Of a DNA stretch of 64,000 nt, positions 1-25,603 are shown one piece after another (positions within the stretch are counted from its first letter, which is position 1; every line of letters starts with the position of its first letter). The DNA comes from Lucifuga dentata. Lineage: Eukaryota; Chordata; Actinopteri; Ophidiiformes; Bythitidae. The position numbers were made by a program, and so were the translations under genes. The stretch covers positions 191,677 through 255,676 of the forward strand of contig VXCM01000474.1 in assembly GCA_014773175.1 (NCBI GenBank), written 5' to 3'. The notes below the pieces were generated by a model. The model made no database searches and was not told the DNA's origin. It saw nothing but the letters and a program-made list of their open reading frames with translations.

Positions 1-11421
<11,421 letters not shown>

Positions 11422-12570
11422 GTTGAAGGTCAGCATCAGTTCTGCAGCTTGATCGCACAATCAGGGAGGCAGAGGCGTCATCAAAACTGCAGGATTCCCC
11501 GAAACGGACAAGTAAAACGATACTTAACTTAGCTAAGTAGCAAACATTAAAACACAGTTATTCTCTGTAATATAATATTTTTTTTAACAGAACTCGACAA
11601 ACTAACTGAAATGTTTAAGTAAGGTTTGAACATAGTCAAGCTAACCGCAACTAGCGCTAGCCACCTAGCTAATTTTCCTTATTTCGTAGAGCACTGGTCC
11701 CGGAAAACCCTAACCTACGTATTTCAGCTACAAGTGTTTTACTCTCATGCATAATGTACGTAATTACAGTGGAAACCGTGATTTAAACATAAGTAATACC
11801 ATCTGCTAATGATAAAATATTTCGAAACTCCCTCCGCTCCACTAGCTTAAATGTTTCCCATGATCCTTTAGAACGAAGCTTCAGCTTGTTGCCCTAGGAA
11901 CGTACAGAGCAAATGTCTTGCAGCGAGGCAAAAGTTTACCATTGGTTTTGCGTCATTCGTGCATTTCTACCTCCCTAGTTAAGTGTGCTACATTGAAGTT
12001 GTAGTAGAACTGTTTATATCGTAACCCATGGCTCCAACAACATGTAATTTTAAAATATTAAATATTTAGCCTGTGGCGTTCTCTCTGTGAGAGTTTCCTG
12101 ACAGGATACACCCAGGGTAAAGATTCCCACATTTGGAGTCTTTACACTTTACACTTGCTTACATATCCATATCCACAAGCCAGTTTCTTTGCATTTGCTC
12201 ATGATTAGGGTAATGAAGTATTTTCAGGTTGTTAAACAGTTCTGTCCCTGAGGCAAAGTATTTGTCGTCATCTAAAACAAGTCGCAGGTGAAGTTAAATA
12301 CCCTTGGGCCAACCCAGCCACATCAGTTGGTCCACACACGAAGCCAAGAAAGCAGCTGTAAGACCTGTTGCTGTGAATCATATGTTTCGCTCAATGTACA
12401 ATGGAATAGATATTTAATTTTGTACAGCTGGAGTTTTATAACATAATACAAATTGTTGTTTTGTTTTGTTTTTGTTAACCAGATTAACCCTCATATGACT
12501 TTATGAAGAGGTTATTGAAACTGAACCTTGGCATCAATAGCCTATTAGTTATAATAATGATAATAATAAT

Positions 12571-12602
<32 letters not shown>

Positions 12603-15600
12603 CCATCTAATATAGCATTTATAAATCAGGTTACAATTTTGGATACTCACATCCAATTGAAAGATTATACCCATACATTAGTCCAAATTAATGACAATTT
12701 TAAGCTCATAGTTAAGCTCTGTTTCAAGTCGGACATCATCTTCCAGTTACATCTGTATAGGAAGTCTATCAATTCAGCCCCTAATAGTCATTTTTCAAAT
12801 AAGACTATCATAATAACAGCAATAGAACTGGGGCATGCACAGTGCACCTCGTTCCACATACACACCAGAATAGTGTTGCATAAGCGTGCTCTTGCCAGCA
12901 GATGGCAACATGCTACAATATGGAGGACTGTCAAAATACTAAACCTGATTCAGTGGCCCATAAACAATAGCATAAAAACAGCAAAGCTTTTGTGCTTATT
13001 TCTGAACACTATAATAGATCTCCCCACAAGGTAAAATATCTCTTTGGACAATACAGACCTTTTAACCATCTTAATGTTTGCATACAGCAAGTCGTCTCTT
13101 TTAATGTTGACATGCTCTGGGTTGTATGAACCCTAAAGCAATAACGTCTCCTGTAGGCTTGTTACAGAGAGTTATTAGGATTGCCCCTGGCCTCTGCAGA
13201 TATTTAATTACCCTTGCACTCCCTCTCCTTTTCATCATGACTGAAATGATGGCAGCCATTGCCAATAGGTGAAAGAGGAGGCTTCATCGAATTTAATTGG
13301 TTCATTTGCGTCTGCCTGCCAGGCACAGATGGAGCTCTTTATTACTGTCACTGCTAGGTTCATTTAAGTCTGATGAGGGCCATCTTAAGAGGGAGAGCTT
13401 GACATCACATAAAGACAGGATGACATGGTCCAAACAGAATAAGACTTTAATTTGTAGATATACCGTGCTTTTTTTTTTTTTTTTTTTTGCTTTAATGATT
13501 TAAGGTTATCCAATCTTTTTGTTCCATTGTGTTAGTTATGCTGTTACATATAGAATCAATATGAGGGTAGCATGTTTTTGACATAAACAACTTATGCAGT
13601 AGTTGTGATACTTACAGTACATGTTCCTCTGCATATGATTAACTACATGAAATTATCTTTTACTCCTGACACTGGATAAAGCTATCAGTTTTTCTGTGGT
13701 AAAAAGTCACTAAACTCATCCAGCAGATCTGAATGATACAATTTCAATAAGGTATGCAAATACTTACAAATAAAAATCCAAAAACCTTATGTTTTTTCTT
13801 TCTGATGCAAATCATCAATCAGAAGAAAATATGTGCAATGAATTAACATTAAATAGATTAAACAGTATATACTAATTCAGTGCCCGATTTGAAATATGTA
13901 TACACATTATTCTTGTCTGAAATTAGTAATCACTGATTGTGACACACATGCAGGATGTGATTGGAGGATGTGTTTTGAATCACTTAACGTCCAATTACCA
14001 TCAAATCATAACAAAATAGATATAGAATAATGTAGGTTGACACTATAATTACTTTATAATAGAGGGTAATGCACTATGTAATTTACAGTTGCTGGCTTGA
14101 TCAACAAGAGATATATTTGAACCTAAAGGGTTCTTGGCTCAGGTTTGCTGTGTGATGCTTTTGCAAAATGAAAATTAACTACATGTGGATTCTAGAGGCA
14201 CCATTGTGTGCTTGGCTACAGATGGATTGACCAGTGTTATATTGGCATAATATGTTCCATGGGCACATGATGAAAGTGGATTCCTTTTCCTTTTGAGGTA
14301 ATATAGCTACAATAACCCATGATTAACTAGAGAATATTTCCCTATCTGCCTCTTCAGCGTTCAATATAAGGACACTAGTTGGCATGGTAACCTCATTTGC
14401 CATCTGCAGGCCTCATTCATACTGAAGAATGACATGCAGGGAGCTGTCAACTAACAATTCAATATTATTTCTTGCAGCAATAGTGGCTTAGACTATGTCT
14501 GCTTGAAGTCATTTTGCTTGGTGTGCACCTACAGCAACAGTCTTTCTCAGCAAATATGAAACAGCTGTCTTTGAGGTGGAGCCAATCAAGGGTTAAATTT
14601 GAGTAAAAAGTTCAATCTGTCATTTTCACAGGAGTTCAGATCAGTGCAATAAGGTGCATTAAATGAGGAAAAATTAACAGTGTGTTCAAAGTATAATTTA
14701 GCATCAGAGAATAAAAGCACACTGAAATGCTGAAAAATGGGTGCCAATTTGTATCAGCATGTTTGACTAAATAGGATGTGAGGCCATAGCTGAAAAATCC
14801 AAGGATGACAGTAGGGAGCCAAAAGCTAAAAGCAGAGGTGGATGTAATGTTTCGCCCCATCAGCTATATGCTAGAATTGGAATCATTTTTGTGTGACAGC
14901 TCATGTAGACACATTGACTGGGACACACAGAGATATTAACATACACACTCACATGCACAGGTACATTTAGTTCTCCTATAAGGCAGTTGCCCCATTCTGT
15001 GATGCCATTAAGGCTTATAACATGTTCATTTTGGTAGACATAGGGAACCATTATTAGATTCAAGCTTACATTGTCTTTTCTATGACAATGTTTCACATAT
15101 CTCATGTCCTTAAGGGTAACACTCAAGACAATTGGACATTATATTGATAAATGCTTCTACTTTAAACAATCCTGCTTCAGGGTACCAACCTCAGGAAGCA
15201 AACTGTAACGAGTGTTCTCAGGATGGACATTGTGCCTTGCCAAAAACAGTTGTAACTAATAACTTTAATGATGGGCGATTAACTTTCAGATGTGCCAATG
15301 CCTATAAGCCCTGGTATCGTGCATGCCAGCTCAAGCACCCCTAAATTACACAAAAACTTCATTAATGTTATTAGTTGCACCTGTGGTTTTCCAGCTGCCA
15401 AGTTAAAATGTGTGTTGTGAGAAAGGTTTATACAATATGAAAATCCATTTGTATGTTCAACATAGAAAGCAAACTCCCAGTTGTCACATGCTATAATTCA
15501 TAATGCAAACTGGATGGACTAGTATGTCATTACAGTTCTGTAGGTGTTGGCCCTCACAGTAAGGCCAGGAGAGGCATGTTTATGTAGAATGCCAAATGCA

Positions 15601-17089
15601 ACACAGCATAAAAGAAAAAAGAATGAAAAGAAGTAAAGAACTGCCAAAAGAACAATAGATAAAAGGAATCAAGGTTACACTAAGCAGATGCACTTATACA
15701 CACACGTAAACTCAAATTCAATCATTTTCAGCATCATTGTGTCACAGACTTTTGTCATGAAAGAAAAGGAGACAACATTTGCAGTAAAACACTTGTTCTG
15801 TTGCATAGACCTTCTTCTGTTAGTCTTTTTGTTTTATAGTGCAAAAAGCACAGGTGTAACTAATAACATTAAAGACCAACACCCACACCTGTTTTCAATT
15901 ATTTTGGTTGATTACACCTCTTTTCAGCATTATGTGGGACAATACAGACTGTGCTTGAATGATATATTCACTGACTCCTCTTTTAGGTTTGCTGCACCTG
16001 TTAGTGCAGGATAAGTTAAACCTTTATGATTATTATTATAGGAAGTTGATGATCCCAACAAACTGCCAGGCATGCCTCCACCTAACATCAATCTGAAAAG
16101 AGGTCTAATCAGCCAGAATAACTGAAAACACTTGTGTGGGTGTGCAGGGCCTTTAATGATGCCTGATGGCTAATTTATCAATGCTGATTGGCTGAGCTGT
16201 AGAAATTGATCTATGTGAGCAGAGCTATGAGCTTTCAAGATGAAATAAAAGCTTGCAGGACAGAGGCCATTTGTATTTGAGCAGGATTATGATGCTCACA
16301 GCACTGAATGTCCTGGCCTATTCATTACTGCATTTTCTTTTTTGACACCAAGTGATTGACAACATTTTTTTTTTGTCTTTATAACAAACTCTGACATCCC
16401 TACTACACACAGTACAGATAATCTTTTGTGATACAGATATTGTCACTAGTTTGACAAGAATGGAATTGTATTTTTTTCATGCCAAAAATGTATAATAAGC
16501 AGGAACAATCACACATCTTAGTACAATTAATTATGCAACCAGCAAGTACATTATGTATTTTGAGTCATTTTAAATAATTCACAATGCAGATTAAATGTAT
16601 TTTTAATTTTTGGATTTAGAGACTCAATATAATTTCCAAATTCATTTGATAAATTCACTGAAGGAAGAGAGAGAGATTTAGAGAAGTTTATGGATATGGA
16701 ATTTAAGTAATAGTATTTGTGACCCCTACATGTTGTGCATGGTCAGCATAAAATCCTCCATATTTCTCCAGAAAATGATAGTGTGAGTACAACCATAGAA
16801 CAAATAAACATTTTTTTTTTTTATAAGTCTTTTATAAAATTCGTACTTGTTGTGTGTGGGTGTCAAAGAATATTTCTCTAAGAATTAATGGGATAATGTA
16901 TGATCTTGCAACCTGAGTTTGTTTTTAAAAATTATATAATTATTTCTTGCCAGTGGATGTCAGAAAAGTTCCCTACAAGCCTTCCACATGGGTGCTTGTC
17001 CGTTTTACTATAACTAATTTCTAACATGCTTCCTGGTACATTTTAACTTTTAATACGTATTCCATTCACTGTAACATAAGCTTTGCTGA
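11422..17089. other. Non-coding region between cplane1 start and the fam222a promoter
   Basis: Holds the cplane1 5' untranslated region and promoter (likely within about 11430-11990; a possible untranslated exon edge lies near 11489) and about 5 kb without a recognisable gene. A trinucleotide run lies at 12551-12607 and a poly-T at 13470-13488. Open frames of 60-131 codons (for example 12639-13034 and 15688-16014) resemble no known protein and lack codon structure. Stretches near 13140-13400, 14350-14490 and 16140-16330 have the even composition and TAAT/CAAT-rich words common in conserved non-coding elements; conservation cannot be tested here. Confidence 0.5.
12551..12607. repeat. (ATA/ATC)n trinucleotide microsatellite
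   Basis: Tandem ATA units change into ATC units over about 57 bp. It is an ordinary simple repeat in the cplane1-fam222a spacer. Confidence 0.9.
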
Positions 17090-17330
17090 TAGCAGACGCT
17101 TTCGCTTTAAATATTTCCGCGAAACAGCAACGTGCTTACTTTGACGGGTTTTACGTCACCACAGAAGCCGCCTTCTCTTCCATCCGATTGGCTGAGCCGT
17201 GGGAATATTCGAATTCCCTCTTGATTGATTGGTCAGAAGCCGGTTTCAACTGAACAGAGGACTCATTTTTATTCCGACATCACTCTGTAGAGAATATAGA
17301 TAAGCTCAGTCTGCTGTCGAGATGGGATAC
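17090..17330 (+). promoter_or_regulatory. Putative fam222a promoter with CCAAT and CRE-like boxes
   Basis: A CpG-containing block stands out from AT-rich flanks. It has a CRE-like TTACGTCACC (about 17149-17158) and two inverted CCAAT boxes, GATTGG at 17186-17191 and 17227-17232, about 40 bp apart as often seen for NF-Y. Upstream is a GC-rich segment (TTTCCGCGAAAC). The start site probably lies just downstream (about 17260-17330). It is the only promoter-like block between cplane1 and fam222a coding exons, hence the assignment. The exact start is not determined. Confidence 0.5.
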
Positions 17331-17405
17331 GAGTAGCTGTGCACAAAACGTAATCGGTGAATTTATCTTTTATGTGTATCCTTTGATTATGTCGAAGTAC
17401 AGTTA

Positions 17406-17540
17406 ATGGATTCAGAGTCATCAATGGATATTTCTACAGAGTTGTCCAGTTCTCATCGCGAAATCAGAGATTTCTTTTGCAGAGGAAATACGCCTTCCGA
17501 CCAGGAGAACAACCAATCAGCCGTGGCGAACCAAAGATAA
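17406..17540 (+). CDS. Candidate short ORF (44 aa) in the presumed fam222a leader
   Basis: An ATG-initiated frame of 44 codons and a TAA, just downstream of the promoter-like block. The product starts MDSESSMDISTELSSSHREI and ends NNQSAVANQR; it is hydrophilic, acidic at the start, with one Cys and no signal peptide or membrane segment. Its composition looks more protein-like than chance frames nearby, but I recognise no family. A 5-codon frame (MSKYS) lies just upstream and overlaps its start. It could be an upstream ORF regulating fam222a, a separate micropeptide exon, or chance. Confidence 0.25.
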   Translation: MDSESSMDISTELSSSHREIRDFFCRGNTPSDQENNQSAVANQR

Positions 17541-20500
17541 ACAAGCCTTATGATAAGATAAAACTATGTAAGATATGTTTTATGATATTATTAAATCTTG
17601 ATACAGCATGTTTAATAAATATTGTAGTCTCATAGAAAATGCGCTTTAGTGTGGAAAATATTTTATTTGCAGTTACAGCAGCCGAATTACGTTTAATCAT
17701 AGATATGACAAACATAATAAGAAAGATATTTTGGTTTGTGAGTAAATTCGGTTTTAATACATGACTTCGGGATTGAACCTGAATTGATTTTAGGTCGACA
17801 GCGCTGAAGTGGAGAAAGATGCCCAGTGCGCACTAATGGATTGGAGCGTCTCGTCCTTATAACACATCAATGTCCTGCTGCTTCAGGCTAATGTTTATTT
17901 ATATGGGCTGAGTCCCTGAACTGTTAGAACTGTTATTTAAATATTCTGTTTAAAATAACAAGTGATAACTAGTACCAGAAATGCGCTGAAAAGAGTAACA
18001 TGTTAATACAGTAGATATATAGCTGTTATTATATGGATTAAAGACAATAATCATGCGTAACGCAGATTTTTTTTTTCCTAGTTATGAGCCACTACAAAGT
18101 GAGTCTCATCTGCCAGTGTTCATGTGGATAATGGTTTTTGTGATCCATGGAGTCTCAGTGGATACAGGAAGTGCTTTGAAGTATATTATCGGTCATTCAG
18201 AGCTGCCTCTGAAGGCTTCCAGCTCTATTGTCTGAAGCCGGAGGTGGGATCATCGCACCTCACTGCACTGGTGGCAGCTGAGGTTGAAGGTTAGCCGCAG
18301 CAGAGGGCCTTATAGATTATTGGCCAGGTGTGAAATTCTATCCTGGATGCCTGCCTGCCTGTGCCAAATCCTTTATTGCCTACAAAGACGGGATGTCACA
18401 GCTTCCCATGGGGTGCAGTTGCAATTTATTGTCCTCTTACAGCCCTGTTTCCTTGGCCAAAAGGGCATGATATGTGAGGGCTCAGTGGCCGTGTTATAAT
18501 TATTTTGAAGCATCTGTCCTGTCTTTCTTACAATTTAGTTTAAATGTATTCAATTCATCCATCCATTCTTTATGCCTGCTGTACAGAGTTGGGCGAACTG
18601 GAGCCTATCCCCAGATATAAATAGTGTGGCCTTTAATGTCCTTAAATGAAAAGTGCCTTATATCCTGCTTTAATTGGTTTGATATTCAACACATTAGTCT
18701 GTGTCTTTCTTTCACTCTGTATGGAATCCACAGTTGCAAAGTGCCTCAATCTTGTTTTCTTTCTGTTGAATATGTAGTGCAGGATGTGTGTCATAGAAGC
18801 TAAAGGGAATTTGTGGTTTCTGGTTATTTTGTGCTGATGTTTGTTAGTATAGTTTATGTTTAGATGGTTTGTTTATGTGTGAAATGTGCTCATTTTGGGC
18901 CTGAACATGTTTGAGAAGCCTGTAAATTGGGTGATATTGTGAACAGTTGGATGTGTACGTATCCCTGGGGTTTCCCTCTGATCTCACATCACACCGCAGC
19001 AGTAACTCTGATGAGAAGGGATTTGTATTTGGCTGCCTGCTCCCCTCTGCTTTCTCAGTGGCAAAGCTAAGCTCTGATAAATTGTGAATTTTCCCCAGGC
19101 TCACTCGGTCTCAAGGGGTACTGAATTAACATGAGAATGACCTTTTCTTGTTTTTGGCATGATTATAACTCAGCAAGGTTTAAGGACTTTTTAAGGTCAT
19201 GTTTTTTCCACCATCCACCATGTAGCTTCCTGTTCTTGGATAGTTACTGCATGCACACACTGTGTTTTATGTGTAGCAGTCTACAGTTAAGAGACCACAT
19301 GATAGGATGGTGCACAATGACTTGGAAAAAATGACAGGGGCCCAACCTCTCTGCTCATCCTACAGGGATAATGTCAATGACTTGGTTGCTTAGCAATTTC
19401 TTCCATGGACCCATAGTAATCACCTTTTTATCTGCTGAGAGATGTCGTATGTAATTACAGGCAATCTGCCATCTTTTGAAATAATTGGTCTTTTCATTTT
19501 AATAGGATGAAGCTGTAGTGGGATGGAGGTTAAAGGTGGAAGGTTAAGGACTGGGCCTCTGAGGTCACTGGGGAGGGGACAGGGCTGCTAGTCTTACTTG
19601 GAATTTGAGTAGTCTTTATTTTGTCTACACAATGGTGCTCAGTCATTACTTCAACTTAATGGTGTACGCCGCCAGATTCCACTTGATGCTACATTATCTG
19701 GTTTAAAGAGGAAAGGAGCCAGCTGATGACATAGTTAGGTCAGGGATCAAAGAGCTTTTTCTGACAACATCTCAATGTTTTTGTGATGCTTGGTAGAGAG
19801 ATCATCATTAAGTTATCTCTAAGGGAACATTTTATTTACATCTTATAATGAGTTCAAGGAATCAGTGACCCTTAACAGTGTAACAGTATACTAAACAGCC
19901 AGAGCACAGGGTCTGGGGAGAAGGTGTTGGTCTGGAAGATTGTGTTTGTGGGTTCGAGTTTATGAGGACCGTTCCTTGGTGAGTTTTGTAAAATTAGAAT
20001 TGTTAATTATAAATGGTGTTACAAACTGTAATGTTGGCTAACTAAAGCTCAATAAAGTACAGCAGTATGAAACCAAAATAAGCTCTGTTGCATGAGGTTT
20101 TTGAAAAGGTACATGTCCAGTCTTATCTGGTGTGTATGAATTGATTTATTGGTGGGAATTTACAAAGGGCAACACTTCTGTCAGTCTCATGCTGAAAGTT
20201 AAATTTAGCCAAGCAATGCAAGATTATAGACGCAACAGTAAAACTTGAGCGCACAATTGATTAACTTAATTTATAAAATACAGAATTGAAACGATTTTTA
20301 AATCAGTCATTTGTTATCTTCTATAATTTTAGTAATAGATCAAGAAAAAAAATGCACTACTATGATTTCCACACATGCTTCAGATGACTGGTAGATGTAA
20401 ATTTGTCTTCAGTCGTAGTTTGATTCTTTTAAAGGGATATCTCTAAAAAAAAAATACAGCTTACTCTTTCACTACTTTTTATCTTTTGAAGTCAAAGTTG

Positions 20501-23500
20501 TCCAAAAGCTATACAGCATATCTCTAGTTATTTGAGTGTGTGTGTCAGTGTGCGCTCTGGGATAAGATAAGGCTGTGTTTACCCTTTAATGCCACATTGG
20601 TATTGGGCAGACTTTACCTCATGCAGCGTTTCTTTTACCTTGGCACTGGTCGTATGCAAGGACAAATTTGTGTGCGTCCAAGGCTCCCTACCAAGGCTAC
20701 TTACTAAGATAAGATTTAACAGTGCAGCTTTGGATTAATGAGGACTAATTTTTAGTTATATTTAGCAATTTATTTAGCAATTCACCAATGTTTTCCTAAA
20801 ACCAAACCGAGGATTACAACCTCTGCTGGTAATTCTGTAGATTTGTATTGTATTAAATTTTAATCTAGTGTATCCCACATTAATATATAAAGCTCTGTGC
20901 ACAAATAAAATGTGTAGATAAAAATATACATAAATGACAAATACCAGCTATTCATTAATCTCCAATGATAAGCTCAGTTTTCATATAAGTTATATATTGT
21001 GGATATCAACATTGTTTTCTAAAAAGACTCACAGAAAAGGTCTACACCAACACCAAAATTAATGATTTGTTGTTTGTCAAACTTTAATCCTCATATCCCC
21101 CACTGTTTCATGCTAGATCATGTAGCTGCTGTTAAGAAAATTAATCATTTATGGTCATGTTCAGAGAAGTTGGGCTGTCTTTCATCCTAAACCATTAGCA
21201 TTAGCATTAGCAAACCATTAACCTTAGACGCTAAAGGCCACAGAACAAATTAGTTGCTTATATCACCACTTCCAGTTATTGCAAGTGAAGGGGACATAAC
21301 TTTTCATTCTGTAACTGACATTTTCCATGACATTGTGGGAATGAATGAATGGGGTGATGGCAAGTTTTATGCATGACTGTAAAAGGAATCCTTGGTGTGT
21401 GTGTGTGTTTTGTCAATTTCAAGGTTAAAATGTAGCTTATATTTGTATATATATTTATATATATGTAGAATCACCTGTGTTCTTTTTCTGTTTAGTCTTT
21501 GCAGTTGTGAAGGAAACTAAGTAAGATAGTTGAGAAGGGTCTGTAAACCTGTAAATTGTGTATGATTGTCATTATAGAGTTGAAGATCTGTGGTTTCTGA
21601 ACTTTTTTACCATTTGCTTCATTGTAACATCTGATAGGTGGTTCAGTTAAATTTTACATGAGACAAACTGAAACGTTTATGTTTACCATTTATATCCTAG
21701 ACACCTGACCATTAATGCTGTACAATTTACATCCAAGTGAATGAGGTGGACATCTGTCTGAATATTGGCCAGCAATTGTATTTCCATATATTTTGTGCCT
21801 GTGCGTGAGTTGAAAAAGGAAAGCCTGTTTAACGCTGTTGTAATACCTTTTACAGGAGCTAATCTCAATGGAAATGAGGCTCATTGTTATCAGCCTCAGG
21901 CCTTGAGTGTTCTCATGGTGTAGAGCAGAGTGGCTCCAGGTTGTTTGGTTATCCTGCGTTTGAACCTTTGTGTCTTTTTTATAACAGAGAAGGAGAAGGG
22001 AGAAATCTGGGTCTCTCTTATGTGCTGCTCTGATACCAATTATGCAAACTATTATAGAATTTAACCAGGCCAGCTCTTATCGGCTAATCCAGGAGTAATA
22101 GATTCTATTAAAAATGTATGAGGGGGTCGGGGAGGATCACTGTGGNGGGGGGGGGGGGTATGCAGAGATGAACCCAGCAGCTGCAGCAGCACTGCTGGCT
22201 AATTCTGTCTGTATGTCAGACTCCTTGTTCAGTCTCTATAATGAAGACAAGTTCCTTCAGTGCCTACTTTGAAGACCATATTATAAGCACCATACGTAAT
22301 ACACAAAGTGATGTAATTATACTCTAAGCACATTGTAATTCCATTTGTCTTTCACCCCAAAAGTGAGATATTTCTTTCTTTTATTGTAAATGATTGCCCT
22401 ATATATTACTCTTTTATTTGTCCCTAAACGTATTATGTCTCTTTTGCTGTTCTTTTCCTTTCTGTATTGCTCATCTGCAGTTTCTGAGCTGATAAAGAGG
22501 GAAAAACATTACCATAGCACTCACATGTTAATCCATCTAGAGAGTGAAAAGGGTGCTTGCCTTAAACCTTTTTCATTATCATCTAATTATTAACTGAGGA
22601 TTCTGAGAACTGCTAACTGGAGCTGAGATGGTTGGATTAGGGACAGGTGTGAAAAATGGTGAGGTTGTGCGTGTGTGTGTAATTTCAGTGCCCTTTTTTG
22701 CACATTTAATGTTTGTTGAAGGGTCCTCGGGCAATCTGCTACAAGCTAAAAACAACTGCTCTTGTTTTAGTTAATGTATAATTTAGAGATTTTTGGGGTG
22801 ATGGGGTCACATTTTACTTTTCTGTTTTAATAAACTACTAAATTAATATACTTGATAGTACATTTCCTGGGTATTTGTTATCATGAGAAATAGGTTCGCA
22901 ATGCCTCGATTGTCAGGATCTTAACTCAAGCCGGGATTCGTTTTACAATATAAAAAGAGTAGTACCAGATTGATAACATATGAATTGCAGTGTCAAGAAA
23001 ATTTGCTGAGGGGTGTATTTTTCATTAAGAAATGCCATTTCAATTCAGTTTAACTTTTGAGGAATCAGCACTCTGCACTTTTAAACCACAGCAACTATAA
23101 TACAGTCTCCCCATCCTTGCCCTTGTGACTCCTCAAAGGACCTTGTTATCTCCTCACACAGCATCCTGTCCTCATCCCAGGACAGAAACCATTAGAAAAT
23201 GAGAAATTTTATTTTTTTAAGCTATTTTCCCTCACATTCTAAAAAATTAGTTCATCATTGATAAAAGAGGGCAATCTGTCTGTCAAAACATCCTTATCAG
23301 AAAACCACTGAGGGCAGAAGATGGACTGTGAAGCACAAGGTCTTTATCTCTCTGGCAAACCCTCAGTGGACCACATCACGCTGCTTATCAGCTGCATGGA
23401 TGTCACCCAAGAGAGGCAATGATCAGACATCTTCACAGCTTAAACTTTGTGGCATTTTCCTATTGTGCATGATGGAAAAGACTTGGAAAATATTAACATG

Positions 23501-25603
23501 TGAGACATGGAAGTCAGAGAGATTACAGGAAAACGGAGAAGCTAGACAGCTGGCATATAACCTCTAAAACAATGTCTTGTAGCATTTGAGATTAACTGCT
23601 GATTGGAAGAAAACTGGCTTGGAATAACCTAAAGGTTTGAATTATGCTGATGACAGCATTTTTATATTGCTGAGAATAAGTTTGCTTTGTCATATTGAAA
23701 CTATAATTTCATATCCTTGCAATTGTGTGCACGTGGTTTGTTCAGTATATCTTATGGGGCTCATATGGGAAAGTGCAAGACACAGAACTTTGTTAAGAAT
23801 CACTTAGGATCACAGCCTAGATATCATGCATCCTGGGCTGACTTTGATCTCGTGTCTCTTGCCCTTTTTTGGTAATTCTTCTCAAAAGTAAGGTGGCATT
23901 TTTAAGCATTTTAAGTTTTCATAACATCTCTTTAAATTTTAAGCTTAGATGGAAGGATGAAAGCATCTTTCATCTGTTATACATTTATGTCTTATTTTTC
24001 AATCGCTCTCAGTAAAACTTTTACTTTAAAGTACTGTCCTCTGAATTATAATGCACTCCTGGATGCATTTTCATCCTGTTGCAAATTATGGTGGCAATGG
24101 AAGGTGTTCCAATTTATGTCTCATTTTCTGCTGCTGAAGGGATTTCCCTGGAGATACCTATCATCTCTCTTGTGTTCTTTCTGCTTTTTTTCTGCTCATC
24201 CTCCTTGACAAATAGGTGGTGATAGACAGGCTGTTATGAAATTCTTTACAAAATGCAATCTGACCAAATGAAGGCTTTTAGTCCTTCAGATGTGAGAGCT
24301 CAGATGAGACAGCTTGTAGTGAGTTTGACAGGAGATGATATAGGAGAAAGGAAAAGCTGAGGGACTCTTTTTAGGTCTATCTGTTTCTTCCTCCTTTTGA
24401 GATGAAGGTAATCATGTTTCTATATAGTCACTGAAAACCCTGTGCTGGGGTTGACTCACTTAAACTGCTCTCTGGACCCTGAGGGAGAAATGAAAACAAT
24501 AATCTGCAGAACCTTCAAAGTAAAATTGAGCAAGAAAAAAAGAGATAAAGGCAATCTGACAGCAGGATGCTGCAGGCTCATATTAGCCGTGTTGAGGGGC
24601 ACTGCATCATAATCGAAATCCTTTGTTTCCATACCATTTCTAATCGTTGAATTGAAGGGAAATCTTTTAATATTTATAACCCATAAGTCTGAGATATTTA
24701 GCATAGATGTTGCACCTAAATCACGCACAGTAATGCCTGTAGCCTCGAGTTTTCTATTTTTGCAGTGCTAGCATAGAGATTTGCTGACTATCAGATAATC
24801 AAAAAGAATATTAAATGCGGTTATCTGTGAAATGATCCATTAATACCAGGCTTTCTATTCTAATTGGCACAGCTGTGGAGAGGCTGCTTCTTTTTCCACA
24901 CGCAGGCTCTCATTACCTCTGACAGTACTTAACTCTGCAAACAGCAGAACCTTTTTTAAGGAGTGAGCTGCTTTTGGCTTTCTCCACTAATCAATACTGC
25001 CATAAATTCATAGAACAAGAAGTGCGGTTCTCAGGGCTAGTTACAAATTGAAACACGCAGCCGGAGGGCCACAGGAGGCCTTGTAAATGATCTGTGCAAT
25101 TGCAGCTGACAGAACAAGGTTGGTAACAGGAAAGAGCCATCATAACAGCTAAGCAGAAAGAGGAAATGGAGTCATCATTAAGGGATATTACTTTCTTAAA
25201 TGCACAGTCTCGGCAGTTCAAAGAGGAGCTCCTGAATTTTAATATGGTAAAAGGACCCAAGTGATTGCAGAGTTTTATAAGTAAAGTGTGAAAGATGTTT
25301 TTGAAAGAAGAGAATCCTACGGGGTTTCATCTGTCAGCAAGCTTGAAGTTATATTCCAGGATCACACTGGTGTTTGAAGTAAAATTTGGTATCTATTGCT
25401 TAGAATGAGATTTTTCTAAAGTTGGCATGTATTTTCTTTCTATTTATCATCTTTATTATTTAGCTGCGAAGTCACAAAGATGTGAGGTGAAGACGTCAAG
25501 AATCGTGGTCTTTTCATATACATTTCTGGCCAAGAAGTAAAAATGTGGTTTTCCTTTATTCTAGCAGGTTTACCAAGGCTCCCTGCAGCCCCAGTGAACC
25601 ATC
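17541..25603. other. Presumed fam222a 5' leader and first intron, no coding signal
   Basis: About 8 kb with no recognisable exon. It ends with a pyrimidine tract and acceptor (TTCTAG at 25559-25564), shortly before the fam222a start codon. A single N lies in a G run at 22146. The stretch at about 24560-25260 has a balanced, word-rich composition (for example AATCAAAAAGAATATT, CTAATTGGCACAGC) typical of conserved non-coding DNA; this is an impression only. Short frames here show no homology. Confidence 0.5.

Noticed and set aside
12639..13034. 131-codon plus-strand frame
   Set aside because: No recognisable family, codon pattern or splice context; probably chance.
19945..19965. GGGTTCGAGTT, another B-box-like word
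   Set aside because: Isolated, with no A box or fold.
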